Positions 37,201 through 52,200 of a stretch of DNA of 64,000 nucleotides are shown piece after piece (the first letter of the stretch is position 1; every line of letters begins with the position of its first letter). The notes under the pieces are model-generated. The model had not been told where the DNA came from, did no database searches, and saw nothing but the letters and a program-made list of their open reading frames with translations. The position numbers and the translations under genes were made by a program. Origin of the DNA: Mactromeris polynyma (Eukaryota > Mollusca > Bivalvia > Venerida > Mactridae); contig JASFXZ010000045.1 in the NCBI GenBank assembly GCA_032209605.1, positions 1,674,001 to 1,738,000 on the forward strand, in the 5' to 3' direction.

Positions 37201-40200
37201 AGCGTTTATGGTAGGTCTGTTACTGATAATATATACTTAACCAAATGCTCTTACTTTAGACATATTAATTGGTAAAAGAATGATCTTATTTAATTGTCTT
37301 TTAGAATTTTGATAGTATGCTAAACAAATTGCTATTGGGTCATAAATTAAAAAGTGTTTCTGTACTTTCTCCAAATGTACCCACCATGCTGAATTCAAAA
37401 AGAGTTTTATCAGCCTATGGTAGGAAAGTCTTGATCAATGGAAATAAAGTGAAACAAGTACAAACAAAAACTGTTTGTTTTTAAATTAATGAATTACATA
37501 CTTAACCAGCCTCACAAACGGTGGGAGAAAACAAACAAAGACATTTTTAAACCTGGCCTGAGTATCATACAGAATGACAATTGAAGCCTGCAGAAGTCTT
37601 TCTCAGAGTGTCTGAATGGAATGTCAAATGAAAATGAATAATGTCTAAATTTGGAAATGAAAATACCTGCTTTTCCTCTTTCAGTTCCACCTGAAATATC
37701 GGGTTCACAGTATGTAGAGGACGTGTCCGTGACTGAAGGTTTGTCTGTTACTCTGGAATGTGTAGCTTCAGGAACACCTACACCACAGCTGACCTGGATT
37801 AAAGATGGTGTTACCATTGAGATTTCAGAAAATCCACATCTACGAATTCAAAAAGATGGACGTCTGTTACAAGTATGCTTCTTTGGTGTGGTATAATGCT
37901 CTTTGTTGCATTTTGAGTTTAAGTCAAACTTTAAGTTATTTAATCGATTGTGAAACAAGTTGATACCAATTTTAAACAAATCATCCTCGATGACTGATTC
38001 TTGGGTTACTAACATTACTAATGCAAGATTCAAGGATTGTAAAGTTTGTGATTAATCCCCACCCAACACAGGTATGGAACTCAGTGTCAGGTATGTGACC
38101 ATGTTATTTCCCGAGCATTTTGAGTAAGTCTGAGGGCATGTTTCAGTGATGTCTGGATCCATACTTCCATCTGGATTGCTATTTTCATAATGGATGTATT
38201 ATCTTATTATCCATAAATAGTGCAAAACAGTTCATTTGATGAATATTGAGCTCATACTGTTTGTATGTATGCTTTACAGATCACAGATTCTGAAGTAAAA
38301 GATGCTGGTAGATATGTATGTCACGCTGAAAACAGAGCGGGTATCTCAGAGAGAATGTTTGATCTCACTGTAAATGGTATGCTGGAATACTTGTGTATAA
38401 GTATCAGTACTTGTTGTCATTGATTTATAAATGTTTAAACTACAGACGGACCTCTTTTATTTGACAACCTTCTCCCCAAATACTTGGTATCATCCAAAAT
38501 GAATATCAGGTCCTGATGTATCTCCTAAGGCACATGAAATTGAAATGGCCTATTCAATTCGAATGAAGGTCTGACTGTATTTTGTAATATGAGTTATCTT
38601 GCTTTTCACGACTAAGAATAAGGATGACCATTTTATTTATAATCTGAACAAAGAATATATTTATATGATAAGGCAGATAAATAATATTTAACATATCTAT
38701 ACTGCAGCTGATAGCTACTGCAAACTAACCATCATCTCCCTTCCTTTTCTTTGCCATGAATTATATTGTTTATCATTTTTTACCCGAAAAGCAATGTATA
38801 TTATAATTGCTCTGTTTGTCCATCTGTCATAAAACACTTCTTGTTATTGTTATAACTGTTAAACAATTCAAGGAATTCCAATGAAATTTTATACAAATGT
38901 AAAGCTTGGTGAGACAGTATGTTCCACACAAGAGTCTGTACCATCAATTCTTCTTATTGTTTTAACTATTGGAAAAAGTTTAAAATGTGTTATTTTTTAT
39001 AATAAGCAATTGCCTATAACCAGACTATATGCAATGCAGAGTAGCCTATATCTGATGCTGAAAATGCTTACATTGTTCGGAGGCATAGACTGAAAGGTCA
39101 GCCGTTTTAAGTCAGCATAGTACCTCTGCTCATTAATACACTGACCAAGAATGGCCGACCTTTGCAATATTGGTTAATAATATTATTGGTAAGATAAGAA
39201 AATCTTGTGAGACTAAATGTAACATTGTCATTGACTTGCTGTATTGAATGATATATTTTACAGTACCTGCTGACATTGAGGTTGACTTTAAGGAGAAGAA
39301 TGTTGGGGTTATTTTAAATGAACCCCTAACACTAGAGTGTCCAGCCACAGGGAGCCCGCCACCTTTCATCCAATGGCAGAGACAGGGGCAGTTTGTATCT
39401 CAATATGGTAGCCCTGGGGTACGTCTGCTGAATAATGGACAGACACTCTATGTTGCCAGCTCACAATTACTGGATCTTGGAGAATATATATGTTATGTGG
39501 AAAATGTAGCGGGGAATAGAACATTGAAATATTTTGTTAACATTTATGGTAAGAAGCACTTTATTTCTTGAAAATAGAATACTGATTGTCTTATGATAGT
39601 GACTATGATTATAAATAACCAGTAACTATTAATAATAAAACAATACACCATATTCTGGTCTTTATATTGCACACATACTGCTTCTAGACCAGCCAATTAT
39701 TTTCAATGCTCAAAATTGGTTCAACTGCAGACGTAGTTACATTTCCGCTTGTTCTAACACTTAATTATTTTGCAGTGCCACCAACTATCGAAGAAGGTGT
39801 TGATCAGGTACAGGCTGTTGTGAACACTGGAGCGACATTATTATGCGAGAGTCTGGGACTGCCGGATCCAGTTATTACATGGACCAAAGATGGCGTCGAC
39901 TTTCCGACAACGGGACTGCGGCACCGAATGAGGGTATCGGGAACCATAGAGTTTACATCAGTAAGGTTAGAAGATGCTGGTACCTACATGTGTGTAGCTT
40001 CAAATGAAGCAGGCAATGCTTCCAGAGAAATTAAATTGGATGTTCAAGGTATATTATTTACTGTTACCATGAAAGCTAGTTTTTAAGCAGTGTCTGTAGA
40101 GGAGAGCTAGGTATGCATTCATCTCACGAGTCTTTGACCCTTGTAATAGCAACAGGTATTGGTTGTGAAAAAAGTAGATGTTTAACTCTGTTTGCTATGA

Positions 40201-43200
40201 ATGTCTATTGTTCTTCATTATATTCAATAAGATTTCTTTACTCTTTTAGAGGCAAACTATGGGGAGATGAATTGATTCCTTTGTGTCCCATAATGAGATT
40301 GAAATTTTCAGTTTTACCTGCTCAGAATTAACATCTTATGATAAAGACTTCAGTCAAACATGCAGATTTATGTGACTTATGTTTTTTTAAGTATGAAATA
40401 CTGGCTATGAGGAAAATTTAACCCCAAGTTTTATTCTTGAATAATGTATGTTACAGTTCCTCCACGTATGATTGGTCGACAGCCGTTACATCTGTTTACA
40501 CGTAAAGGAGAGGGTATTGTGTTACCATGTGCTGTGCAAGGATCACCCACACCCAGAATTCTGTGGCAGAAGGGAACCAAAGTTGTGCGTGGTGTACCAG
40601 GTGGGCATTATTTGTGTCTGTATACTGGATTAAAGTGATGATTATTATCTTCTTTTCAGACTATTTTATCATGTTTTTCATTGAGGATACAATTTTATGA
40701 CAAAATGTTAGTTGCTTTTTAATTTCTGTGAACAATATTTTGTGCTACATTTTGTATTCAGCTTAGATTCATTGAAAACTCTTTTTTGTATAAATTTCAG
40801 GGATAGAAATCATTGAAAATGGATCACTGTACATACAGCGAGCAAACCAGTCTGATGCCGGTGTTTATGTGTGTATAGCACAGAACAGTGCAGGAACAGC
40901 TTTTGGACAGATAAGGCTTCGTGTTTTCTGTATGTAAAATTCATATTTCTATCATTTTTATAAGCTTGAATTTAATTTTCATTTCACAGTTTACATTTAA
41001 ACCTTGTTCTTTAATATACTATGTCTGCTATTTACTAATAAATTTACTTATCAGCTGGTTAATGTTTTGTAATCTCTGAAACAAAATAATTTTTATTCGC
41101 CATCAATGTTTGGTGTTGAAGATTATACGAAAAGATATTTGTTAGCAAAACCTTTTTCTGTTGCTTATTGCAAGTGTTATAACATCTTTTCAATCAAAGA
41201 TGTAATTGACATTAATGTTTTAAAATTTCAGTTCCTCCAAACATAACGGTAAGGTCTACAGAGTTTGTTATACGCGATGGTGAGAATATTGTACTACCAT
41301 GTAGAGCATCAGGTCGTCCACGTCCGAAAATATCATGGGAGAAGAATGGTGAAATTATTGCCAGAAGTGATGCATTCATGAGGTTGTCAAGAAGTGGGGA
41401 ACTTGTTATTCCATTTGCGCGGTAATTGCTATTTACCAACCATGACAGAATACTACTGTATATGAGACCCACACAGAATACTACTGTATATGAGACCCAC
41501 ACAGAATACTACTGTATATGAGACCCACACAGAATACTACTGTATATGAGACCCACACAGAATACTACTGTATATGAGACCCACACAGAATACTACTGTA
41601 TATGAGACCCACACAGAATACTACTGTATATGAGACCCACACAGAATACTACTGTATATGAGACCCACACAGAAGATTGATACTATCAAATGTGTAGCCT
41701 CCTTAAAATTAAAAACATTATTGTTGCTCATTATTACATTCATCATAGTACTAATCTTGATATGTGCAATGTTTTATGAGGATTTCTCGCAGGTCATTTT
41801 ATACATTGAATATCAGAGGCATCCAGGCTGAAATTGTTGTGTTTAATCTAATACTTTCTTTAAAACAGAGCAATTAGTGCATTGTGCCTGTGCACCAGGG
41901 CTTGGGATTAAAATGTTACTCTGTGCTCTAAACTCAATATTTAATTTCCTGAGTGTGAAGATTTGAATGTGAAAAGCAAATCGCAATGTTTAATTTTCTG
42001 TGAGATCTGAGTTTAATTCTAAGATTTGAGTGTGAGTATTGAATACTAAGGTATGGCTATAATGATGTTATTTTCTCCTTGTATTACAGACCTGTTGATG
42101 CTGGAACCTATACATGTGTTGCTACCAATAAAGCTGGTAAATCTAGAGTGGACATGGCATTGCTGGTACAAGGTATATTGTCTGTAACATCTACACCTCA
42201 TCTCTTTTGAGAAATAATATAATATATACTAGTAGCAAAAGTCTTAACTTCTGATGTAATTCAGTAAGTTAACATCATAATTTATAAATCTGCATTATAT
42301 GCATACATTTTTATCTACGGTGATTGAGAATTCAAGTAATGTAGTAATGAATAATTAAGGAAACTCTGTTGTCAAGTGATTATGGTTGATGACTTCAAAT
42401 AATTTGCCCCTCACTGCTGCTTTAGGTTTGAATCCCACCCAGGATATAGAATTTGTGAGGAAGCCATCCAGTTGGCTTACCCAAGGCATTTTGTACTACC
42501 CAGGCGTCGCCTTTCGGTCTTCCTCAGGAATAGTCACTATATGACACATGCTGTTTATGTGACTTAAAGCCTCATTAAGAAAAAATGAATAATTTGGTAA
42601 CGGCTAAATTATATGAATTTAACTAATCTGTCTTGGCAAATTAATTAAGGGTCAGACATTGAAAGTCACAGGCCAGAGTTCTCCCATAAATGACTGAATA
42701 TCTTCTGTTTCCAGTCCCTCCAACTATTGGTGAAGCAAGTCGGTTGCTTACATATAAGGTCGGTGAGCATGCTGAAATCCAATGTTCTGCTGTCGGTGTT
42801 CCTGCACCCACTATACAATGGTTGAAGGAAGGACGAAATATTGACACAACTAGATCAAAATATCATGTTACTGATTCTGGAACGCTTTTCATTAACCAGT
42901 TAAAAGTATGTATAGAATGATACTCGAAGTTATAAGCAAAATGGATCCAGCTTCTTTCAATATTTACGCAATCTAAGCAACATCAACCCAACTTGCTACA
43001 AAGTTCTTTCATTATAAGAAAAAATGACCCAACTTATCAGTTGCTTATGCCGTGTTCTTCCGTTATAGATATCAGAGATCTCTGCTATCACAAGTTTTTA
43101 TGAAATTGTATTTTATAACTGTCTTATATACATAAATATATTAGTAGCACTTGAGTTCTTGCAGTTTTTTGTCTTCAATACTTCACTAGTTTTCAATGTT

Positions 43201-46200
43201 CTTGACTCTACTTTGTATTTTGATATTCATCACACCCGTGTACTTTGTCACTGATGACACTGTGTAAGTGATTCTGACACCTTGCTACATTTTGACAATT
43301 AACTAACATTGCACTTTAAACTGTATTTTCACTTATTGCCCCATTGTGAGTTTTCACATTTTGTATGGAATAAAAAAAAAATATCTGGATTTTATCATTG
43401 CAGGAAGATGATACAGGAAGCTATCTTTGCTCTGCATTCAATGTAGCTGGCCAGGCAACACAGGAAAGACTTGTGAGAATTCAAGGTATAATAAGATTTA
43501 CCCGACAGATATGTTACATTTTGTAAACCCATTTCTATTGTTTTCAAACAGTATGCCTCCATGGCTTTGATTTTTGTATTTAATGGTCAAATGTCAAGGT
43601 CACCGTAGATTTTTGTATCCCGAGGTCAAATGTCATGGTCAGCTTTGAAATTTGTTCCCATGGGACAGATGTCTAGGTCAGCTATGTACCTCTTTTAATA
43701 TGATTGTCTTTGTGAATAAGTGTTTATGGTTTTTCTTGTATTATATTTGAATGACCTGGAAATGTTTCTGTTTTTTACTCATTTATACTGTGGTTGAGTC
43801 AGTATTAGTAAGAGTAATCTAAATGATTTTAAGGTCATTTAGTCGGAGGTCAAATTTATATTTACACAAGTGGAAGAATCAAAATGTGTTATGTTCGGAC
43901 CATTTAGTCTTTTCAAAATGATGTTTTTTCAAAGATTTACAAAAACAATTAAATTTTGTAAACACTTGCATAGAAAAATGTAAATTGTTGTCATGGTGTA
44001 TTTTCAGTTCCACCATCATTTATTGTTGTTCCTAAGATTGAAGAGGTGGTTTTGAATTCAAGACTAGAGCTTAGATGTACAGCTGATGGTATTCCGACAC
44101 CTACTATACACTGGAAACGAAATGACGTCACTATTGAATGTACAATATTTCAAAACATATTATATATTATGAATCAATAGGTCTACTCTGGCTTGCTATA
44201 CTTTTAGTTGAGGTTTTTCCCTTTGATCCAGTGGTGCTAACAACAGTATTCTTCTAACATCGATCTAATCACAATGAAATCAAAAGACAGGATTTAACAT
44301 CTGACTGAACTTCAATGAAAATCAAGAATTTAATTTTAATTTGTACCCGTGGTAATGGAAGGCTTAAATTGGTACAGACAACACCATGTCCACAATACAA
44401 TGCCACCCCACTACTTGTGAATTATGGAGTTCATCTCATTGGTCTTGATTTATAGTACAGGCGTACCTTAGTACCCATGAAATATATTATCTGGCTCCCT
44501 GAGTAACAATTCTCTAAACATGTGTGTGTTATAACATTTTCTTAATCTTTAGCTTGACATCAGTAACATATTTTTGAACTTGTGTAGAAAAAGTTATTAG
44601 AATTGACCACTCAAACTAGATTGTCTATGTATATAATCATTTTAGCACCTCCAAGTGTAAATGGTCGAAGCATAATGATAGTTCATAATGTGAGATCAGA
44701 AGATGCTGGACAGTATACATGTATGGCACAAAATCCTGCAGGACAGGCTGCTGTTAACACTATGGTTGTAGTCAAAGGTAAGTCTGATTGGATTCACTGA
44801 TACAAACAAGGGAGGCATAGTGGTCGAGGGAGAGAGCGTCTTACTCCTGATCTGAAAGTTGTTAGTTTGAACTCGGTCTTTGGCGAAATTGAATTGCTGT
44901 TATGGTACATCTTTATTGTTGGAATGTACAAGTTGAGATTGTGACTTATGATAAGTATGTGAGGTCAAAGTCTATTATAAATCAATTAAAACACTTACTT
45001 ACTATGGGCATCAAACAGTCATATATAATATATATATAACGACAATTGTAATTCTTGCTTGATGTTATTGGCTCATAATTATGACTTCGAATCTATCTTG
45101 TATTGACAATTTATTTTTCAGTTCCACCAGAAATTCTTGCGGGCCCTGGTAACAAAGCTGTCATTATTGCTGAGAGGGCAATACTTACATGTTCTGTGGG
45201 AGGGGACCCACAACCAGAGATAATGTGGCTAAAGAACGGACGCCCTGTACAGCTTAGTGACAGAATACAACAACTTGGCAACGGCTCTCTCGTGATCTAT
45301 GATTCTACTGTAAGTTAAATATATGTTGTGATAATGAAAGAATGAAATGGTGAAATGTCTAGATATTGATTCATTTTGACTTCAATTTTCCTGTTAAAAT
45401 TTTATTCTTAAATCTCAGCATATCATTATTTTGGGAGGTAGGAGTTAATGTGTTTTCTATACTATTTCAGTTTTCGTTTTGTATGGTAGCTTAGTTTATA
45501 TAAACAAATTTTCTATAATGTTAAATTATTATTGACAAAATATGATCAACATGCGAAACAAACAAAAAATTGATGCTCTAATTACACTGCTTTGTTGATC
45601 TGGTTTGAAGTTATTATGCTGATCTTTGATTTTATTTACAGAGTTCTGATGCTGGCAGTTATAAGTGTGTGGCAACCAATGATGTTGGAGTATCGGAAGG
45701 TGTTGCTATGCTTACAATTAGAGGTTAGATTTTACTTTTCCTTGAAGTTGTAATTCATCACGTCAAACACAATGCAAATGCAATGCAATTGAAAGATGTA
45801 TCTGGCTCATCAGAATGTAAAATATTTCATTGGGCTTCATCAAGTGTTGTTTCTTCATTGGCTATACTATATAATATATGTAGATATTGCAACTTTTTTT
45901 GACAGATGCAGAGGAATGCATTATTAATGCATTCTTAAAGTAATTGATGTTTTTAACTGCATGAAGTATATTTTCATGCTTGTTTAAAGAAACAATTAAC
46001 AAAAATAGGCATAATATTACTTTGAAATGAAATTTATACAATATGAATTTGTGAATACAATTGGAATTAAAACATATATACATAACGCCAATAAAAAGTT
46101 TTTAAATACCAATGGAAGATTAAGAATGCAATTGAAACATTACACAAAATGGAGATATAAATAGGGAATACAAATGAAAACAATATGTCAATTTCAATAA

Positions 46201-49200
46201 GGCATGGATATTTTAGATTTTTAATAGTTTATATCCTATTATAGAACCACCAAGTTTCCTTATCGAGCCAACACACACTAGAGTAGATGAAGGTGGCAGT
46301 TTATTGATAGATTGTGTGGGATCTGGTGAACCTGTACCCGAGATGAGCTGGATGGTGGGATGGGACACACTTCACAATCATGGGCGACTATCCATTCTCC
46401 CAAACAACTCTCTCAAGTAAGATCCCAATCAGTTTAATGTGCTAGTATCCCAAATAAGTATTGGGATTTTGTCCGCAACAAATCATTTGAATCCACGTCA
46501 TTTGAGAAGAATCTGACAAATTATTTAATTTTAGATGTAAAAATGTAAGGTCCCTCATGCAGATAGCAGCCCTTTGAAATTTTCTGAGGTATAAATTATA
46601 TACAAAATTCAAGGTTTACTTACATAACAAAATTGGTGGCAAGTGGTTGTGATATTTCATTTATCAGTATTAAAGTGAGCAGCAATATGTCTGTTCTATG
46701 TTAATTTGTACTTTTTATGAAAACTTGCTTAATGTAATAAACTATGTTATATTTCAGTATTGTTGCTGCCCAACTGTCTGACAGTGGGTTATACAGATGT
46801 TTGGCCAGTAACAACTTGGGTAAAACATTTGTAGAAATAAACATCACAGTTGTAGGTAAGAAATGTTACATCTTTTATCCTGTTGTATAGAACTGAACAG
46901 ATTTTAACTAAATATGAAAAAAGTAAAGAGACTTGTGGCATTGTATGAGGTGAACATTATGCTTGTTTTGTATTCCTTACAGTCTTAACAACACTTATGC
47001 AGATCCCATTGTCATGTTACAATCCCAAGTTATAAAGTATTACTAAAATTCAGTATAAATCACTCGGAAAACTGTTTTTTTAAACTTGTTTCTAAATTTT
47101 GCAGTATTAGTTGGTACTTTCAATTACATTTTTCTGTCACCTTAAGTTTTGAAGAGATTTCTGATATTGCATTACAGTACACGGACGTTGGTCACAGTGG
47201 TTAAGTTGGGAAGCTTGCAGTATCACCTGTGGGGAGGGTCGTCAGGTGCGTGGAAGGTCATGTGATGATCCTGAACCAGCCAATGAGGGCAGAGGTTGTG
47301 TTGGCTCATCAACAGAGTCCAGATCTTGCATTGAAAAGCAATGTCCAGGTATTATCACAGTATGAGGATAGCAAAGAGTTTTATGAAGATTCTATGCAAA
47401 TTCTGTGTATGAAACTGAGCCATTGAAAAAATAGTATCTGAATGCCCAAAAGCCCATTACATACACAAACCTTTACATGTGAATCAGAGAATTAAAGCTG
47501 ATTTGTACAGCCCAATAACAATTAGTTTGAATGATAGGTCAGTAAATGTACTTTTGAATCTCATTCTTTTTCTATTCATGTTAAGATAATGATTTATTTT
47601 TGGATAAAGCTGTGTTCCTAGAACCAGTTCAAACATTTGCATATACCAAGTTACTTGAAATGCACATTTTGCGCTTTCTGTAGCATTGACAATGATTAAA
47701 AAATCGTCAAGTGTTCAATGTTTGACCTCAATTTCTTGTACTGGATCAGATAAAGTAAGTATTCTGTTTCCAGAATTTATATTCCAGATTTCATAGAACT
47801 CTTTTGAAAAACAAAAACACGGGCTTTCAAAGTTTGTTTGGCATGCAGAGTATTCCAGTTTCTTTGGGATACGGTTTTCAGAAACTTTACTGTATATGAG
47901 AATTTCAAACTTCAGTTGATGGACTTTGGGGAAATTGGATGCCATGGGAGCAATGTAGTGTTAGATGCGATAGAGGTAACCGTGTTAGACATCGACTGTG
48001 TGACAGCCCAGCACCACAACTTGGTGGAGAATCTTGCAGTGGAGAGCAGACACAATCAGAAGTCTGTGAGATGGGTCCTTGTTCTGGTAACCATACATTG
48101 CTATGTGACCTCAGAGTCTGTGATATTCAAATTTCTAATCATTTGGGAGATTTGTTTCTGATAATAAATTTTCTTGATATGCAGAAATTGCTGCTGATGC
48201 TCTTGACAACATAAAAAGTTTCCTTGTGTTGACTTTCCTTGATAAAATGTAAATTTCTTGTATGGCTCTTTTTTGTCATAGTGTTTGTGGTGAGCTTTTC
48301 ATAGTCATCAAAATTGATACTCAGTGTATGTACATGCATATGTTCAAACTGTATTTTAGCCTGCAAAATAATCATAAAATAATTTGCCACCAATGAACCT
48401 GAGGTTGGAACTTAGACATAGACTACTTAGTAAAAGGGATTTTTGGGCAATCATAATTTTAGGTATCTTATTTTTACTGATATGTTTGTTCAGTTTGTGT
48501 TGTATCAGCTATCATAATACTTATAAAGCATATGATTTTATTCCGTCAAATTTACAGTATCTAGGATGTGTCTTTAAATCTTCATGTAGTACAGTCTAAC
48601 ATGCCTCTAATTGTAATGGGAAAAGATGTTTTAACTGATGTTGCATGCTGGGATAATATTATTAACTGCAATCATACAACAATGGGAGTCTGAATGAACA
48701 CTGTATTTATTCAGTTGATGGTAAATGGGGAAGTTGGTCTGGCTGGCAAGCTTGCTCATTGACCTGTGGTGAAGGGTATCAAGAAAGGTATCGAAGCTGT
48801 GACAGTCCACCACCTACCAACAGAGGGCGCTTTTGTCATGGACCAGAGGCAGAACGCAAAACTTGCCAACAGAGAAAATGTCCAGGTGAGGCTATTTGAG
48901 TGATGTTAGCCTACGGTCTATTGTGTTTCCTGTGTTTGATGTCTCCTATGTTTGGGAGTTGTCCAGCAGGGATTTTCTTTTTGATACTGTTTGTTTTATC
49001 TGAGTGACAGTATGATTAGTGTGAGGTTGAGTGCGCCATTTAACCAGTTTGAAACCCTCGGTGGTGTTTTTATACTCGCACGTATCTCAGAAATGTAGGA
49101 TCATTAACTAATTACAGATTTTTATTTTCAGTCAAATCTTCTTGGCAGTATGTGTAGACTTAAATTATCACCCATATTAGCTAGTCAGCCTGATTGTTTG

Positions 49201-52200
49201 CTTGTCTTTAATGTTTATAATTACGGGTAAAAACTATTTTAACAGCTTCTTCACCCAAACTGAGTTGCAAAAGTTTGTGCTAAATTGATATGATAATTTT
49301 TTCTTCAGTTGATGGATTATGGGGAGGGTGGGGACACTGGACGCCTTGTACTACGTCTTGCGGTGGTGGCACGAGATCCCGTGCACGATTGTGCAACAAT
49401 CCTGAGCCTCAGTTGGGAGGTTTGTTCTGTTTGGGTACAGATGCACAAACTGATTATTGTAACAATGAACCTTGTCCAGGTATGTACAGAATGTGTTTAA
49501 ACCCAAGCACTGGGCTGTATGAGTAGTAAGAATTGTTTTAAATCTTTGTGGTGGTTTTACTTATCTAAACTTGATGAGACTGGACATTTTATATTGACAA
49601 TATTATTTGAAAGTAATCAAAAATGATCATGATTTTTTTACATGCTCTATGTCATTGTGTTATACACTTGATAAACAATAGAAGGTTCACTTAATTTAAA
49701 GCTAATTTAATGCTCATTTTGTACAAAACATTAAATAACCCACACAGTTTAATGCAGTTTCCTTCTAGATCTTATCTGTGGTACAGATATGTTTTTTTTA
49801 AATACGGATTTTCTTTATAAGTACGTTAAAATAAGAATTTTTAAGTTGGAAGACTAATGGGATAGATCAACTTATTGCCAATAGTATATGAGTTATTCAA
49901 AATAACTTGAATGTTTCAATGTGTGGATGAGTACTTTAAAACAAATCCCAGACTCTTCTGAATGTGTTACCTTGTATATATTAGTACATGGTGGATGGTC
50001 GGAATGGGGCGATTTTGGTGAGTGCTCTGTAAGCTGTGATGGTGGGTTACGAAGACGATTCCGAACATGTTCTCAACCTGCACCAAGTAACAACGGTCGT
50101 GGATGTATTGGTACATCTGATAATACAGAAACATGCCAAGAGAGTCCATGCCCAGGTAAAATATAACATTTGTATAAAATATAGGCATTCACTGATTTTG
50201 ACATGTTTCTGTAAGTCGAAACTTTGTCTCATTTGGCAATTGTTTAGGGACTTTTTTTCTTTTTCCAAGTAAATTCATTGCTCATATTTGATTATTATTA
50301 TTATGTCTCTCCGAGGGAGACATATTGTTTTACTGCCATCTTGGAGTATTTTTATTAAAAAACAACCATCTAGTTAAAGTTAGTTGAATATGTGATTGGG
50401 TTATTGACATTTCTCATTATACATATTTGCAGTTTCAGAATCTTACTACTGAAGGATTTTTCTCTCCAAAGTTTACCTTTTCTTCTATGATAATATTATT
50501 TGATAGTATAATTGTTGGAAGATAGGTAATAAAACTGTATGTGGCTGACCAGCAATAATCAAGGATATCTGCCCAGGATTGGTGTATCTCAGATGCTCAC
50601 TTAAATCTAAGGTGCTTGCTCAAATCTCAGGAAAGATATTCGGCACTCAGCATTGTAACCTACATTGTATAATCATATTCCTACAATCACATTCTGGTTA
50701 TAATCAAGAAAGCTGCTTTTTTATGAGAGTATGATAAGCTTTATTTCTTGCAGTGGATGGTTTATGGAGAGAATGGTCAAGCTGGGATCAATGTTCAACG
50801 ACATGTGGTCAGGGTACAAAACAACGCACACGGACATGTAAAAATCCGAGACATGGTGGTACAGCATGTAGGGGGAATAATAAGCAAGTGATGGACTGTC
50901 AGCTAAAACCTTGTTACGGTAATCTTAGTTTTCTGTTGATAGAGTCTTGTCTGTCACATTTTCTGTAAAATTGTGATCTATTGAAATATTTTTGACTCAT
51001 TTCAGAATTATAAAATTTAAACTGTTATGACTGAACAGATTTCTTTGCATTTTACTCACATCATTATTCTGTCTGTGTTGCTAGAATGGTATGTGTAAGC
51101 AGCTTTACCATATATGACAAGTGTTCAGAATAAGTTTGTGGTTACACATGACATTAATCTGACAGATGATAAACTTTAGAGGCATTGTGTTCTCAGTTAA
51201 TGGGAAAATAGCAAATTACACTGTGTGGACCTTAAGTAAAAAAGTAAATTTTAGACTGTGCTAAACAAGGGTAACTGAAATGGCCATGAATTCTTATTTG
51301 ATAACATTGAGAATATATATTAACAGGGATTGACGTTATAAAAGCATGGTGCCAGTAGGGAAAATTGGAACAAAATACTCTAAAACATTTCAAAGATATA
51401 ACATAAGTCTGTCTATTGTTTTATCATCCTTTGTAATTTTACACTTTCAAAGGGATTCCAATGAAACTACATGCACATGATCACCTTGAAGTGTAGATAT
51501 TTGTTACAATTTTTCAGTGTTGATACAAGCATGAGTTTTGCCCCCTTGTTTTGTCTGACGAAGCTGTTTTGTAGGGGCTAAAAAGCACAGCACTTTCAGT
51601 GATAACTTTATATAATGTTCATATTTTTCAGACATTCCAGTGATTGCTGAAGGCAATCTTGTAGGATATGTGAACAATATTGACATCCCAGCAGCCACAT
51701 TTGTAGTACATATGATACCGTCTCCTGACAAGACAGTGACTCATGTCAATGCTACCATTTTGGATGTACCCTCTGCGTTAGGTATTGTGTATTATCACTT
51801 TTTAGCAAAATTTTCTAATTTATTTGACTGTGCAAGAACCGTAATATGATTGTGTATTTTACTTTTAATTGAACTGTGCAAGGACCATAATTTTGTTTTC
51901 AATAAGCCAAACAGAATTTTAGTACATACACCTTATCTTTAATGCTTTCAAGTGCTTACAGTTTAAGTAAAACATGTTTTTGTGACTTACAAATGTATTT
52001 TGGTTCTTAGTATGTAAGTCACACACAGCTCATTTAGGTAAATTTCTGCAACTGTTTCCATATGATTCAGAACAGGAGAGTGTTCCTTGATACTTGAACC
52101 TGTCATGTGATATATATATATTATTTTTTTTCACTTCAGTGCCACATTTTCGATATTTGATCTCCGTTCTAAGTCCTGTGTATTGGACCACAGCTGCAGA

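Noticed and set aside
48384..48599. 71-codon frame with a hydrophobic, membrane-like stretch
   Set aside because: It lies in a hemicentin intron between TSP1 exons, with no homology or splice-site support; T-rich DNA often yields such frames.
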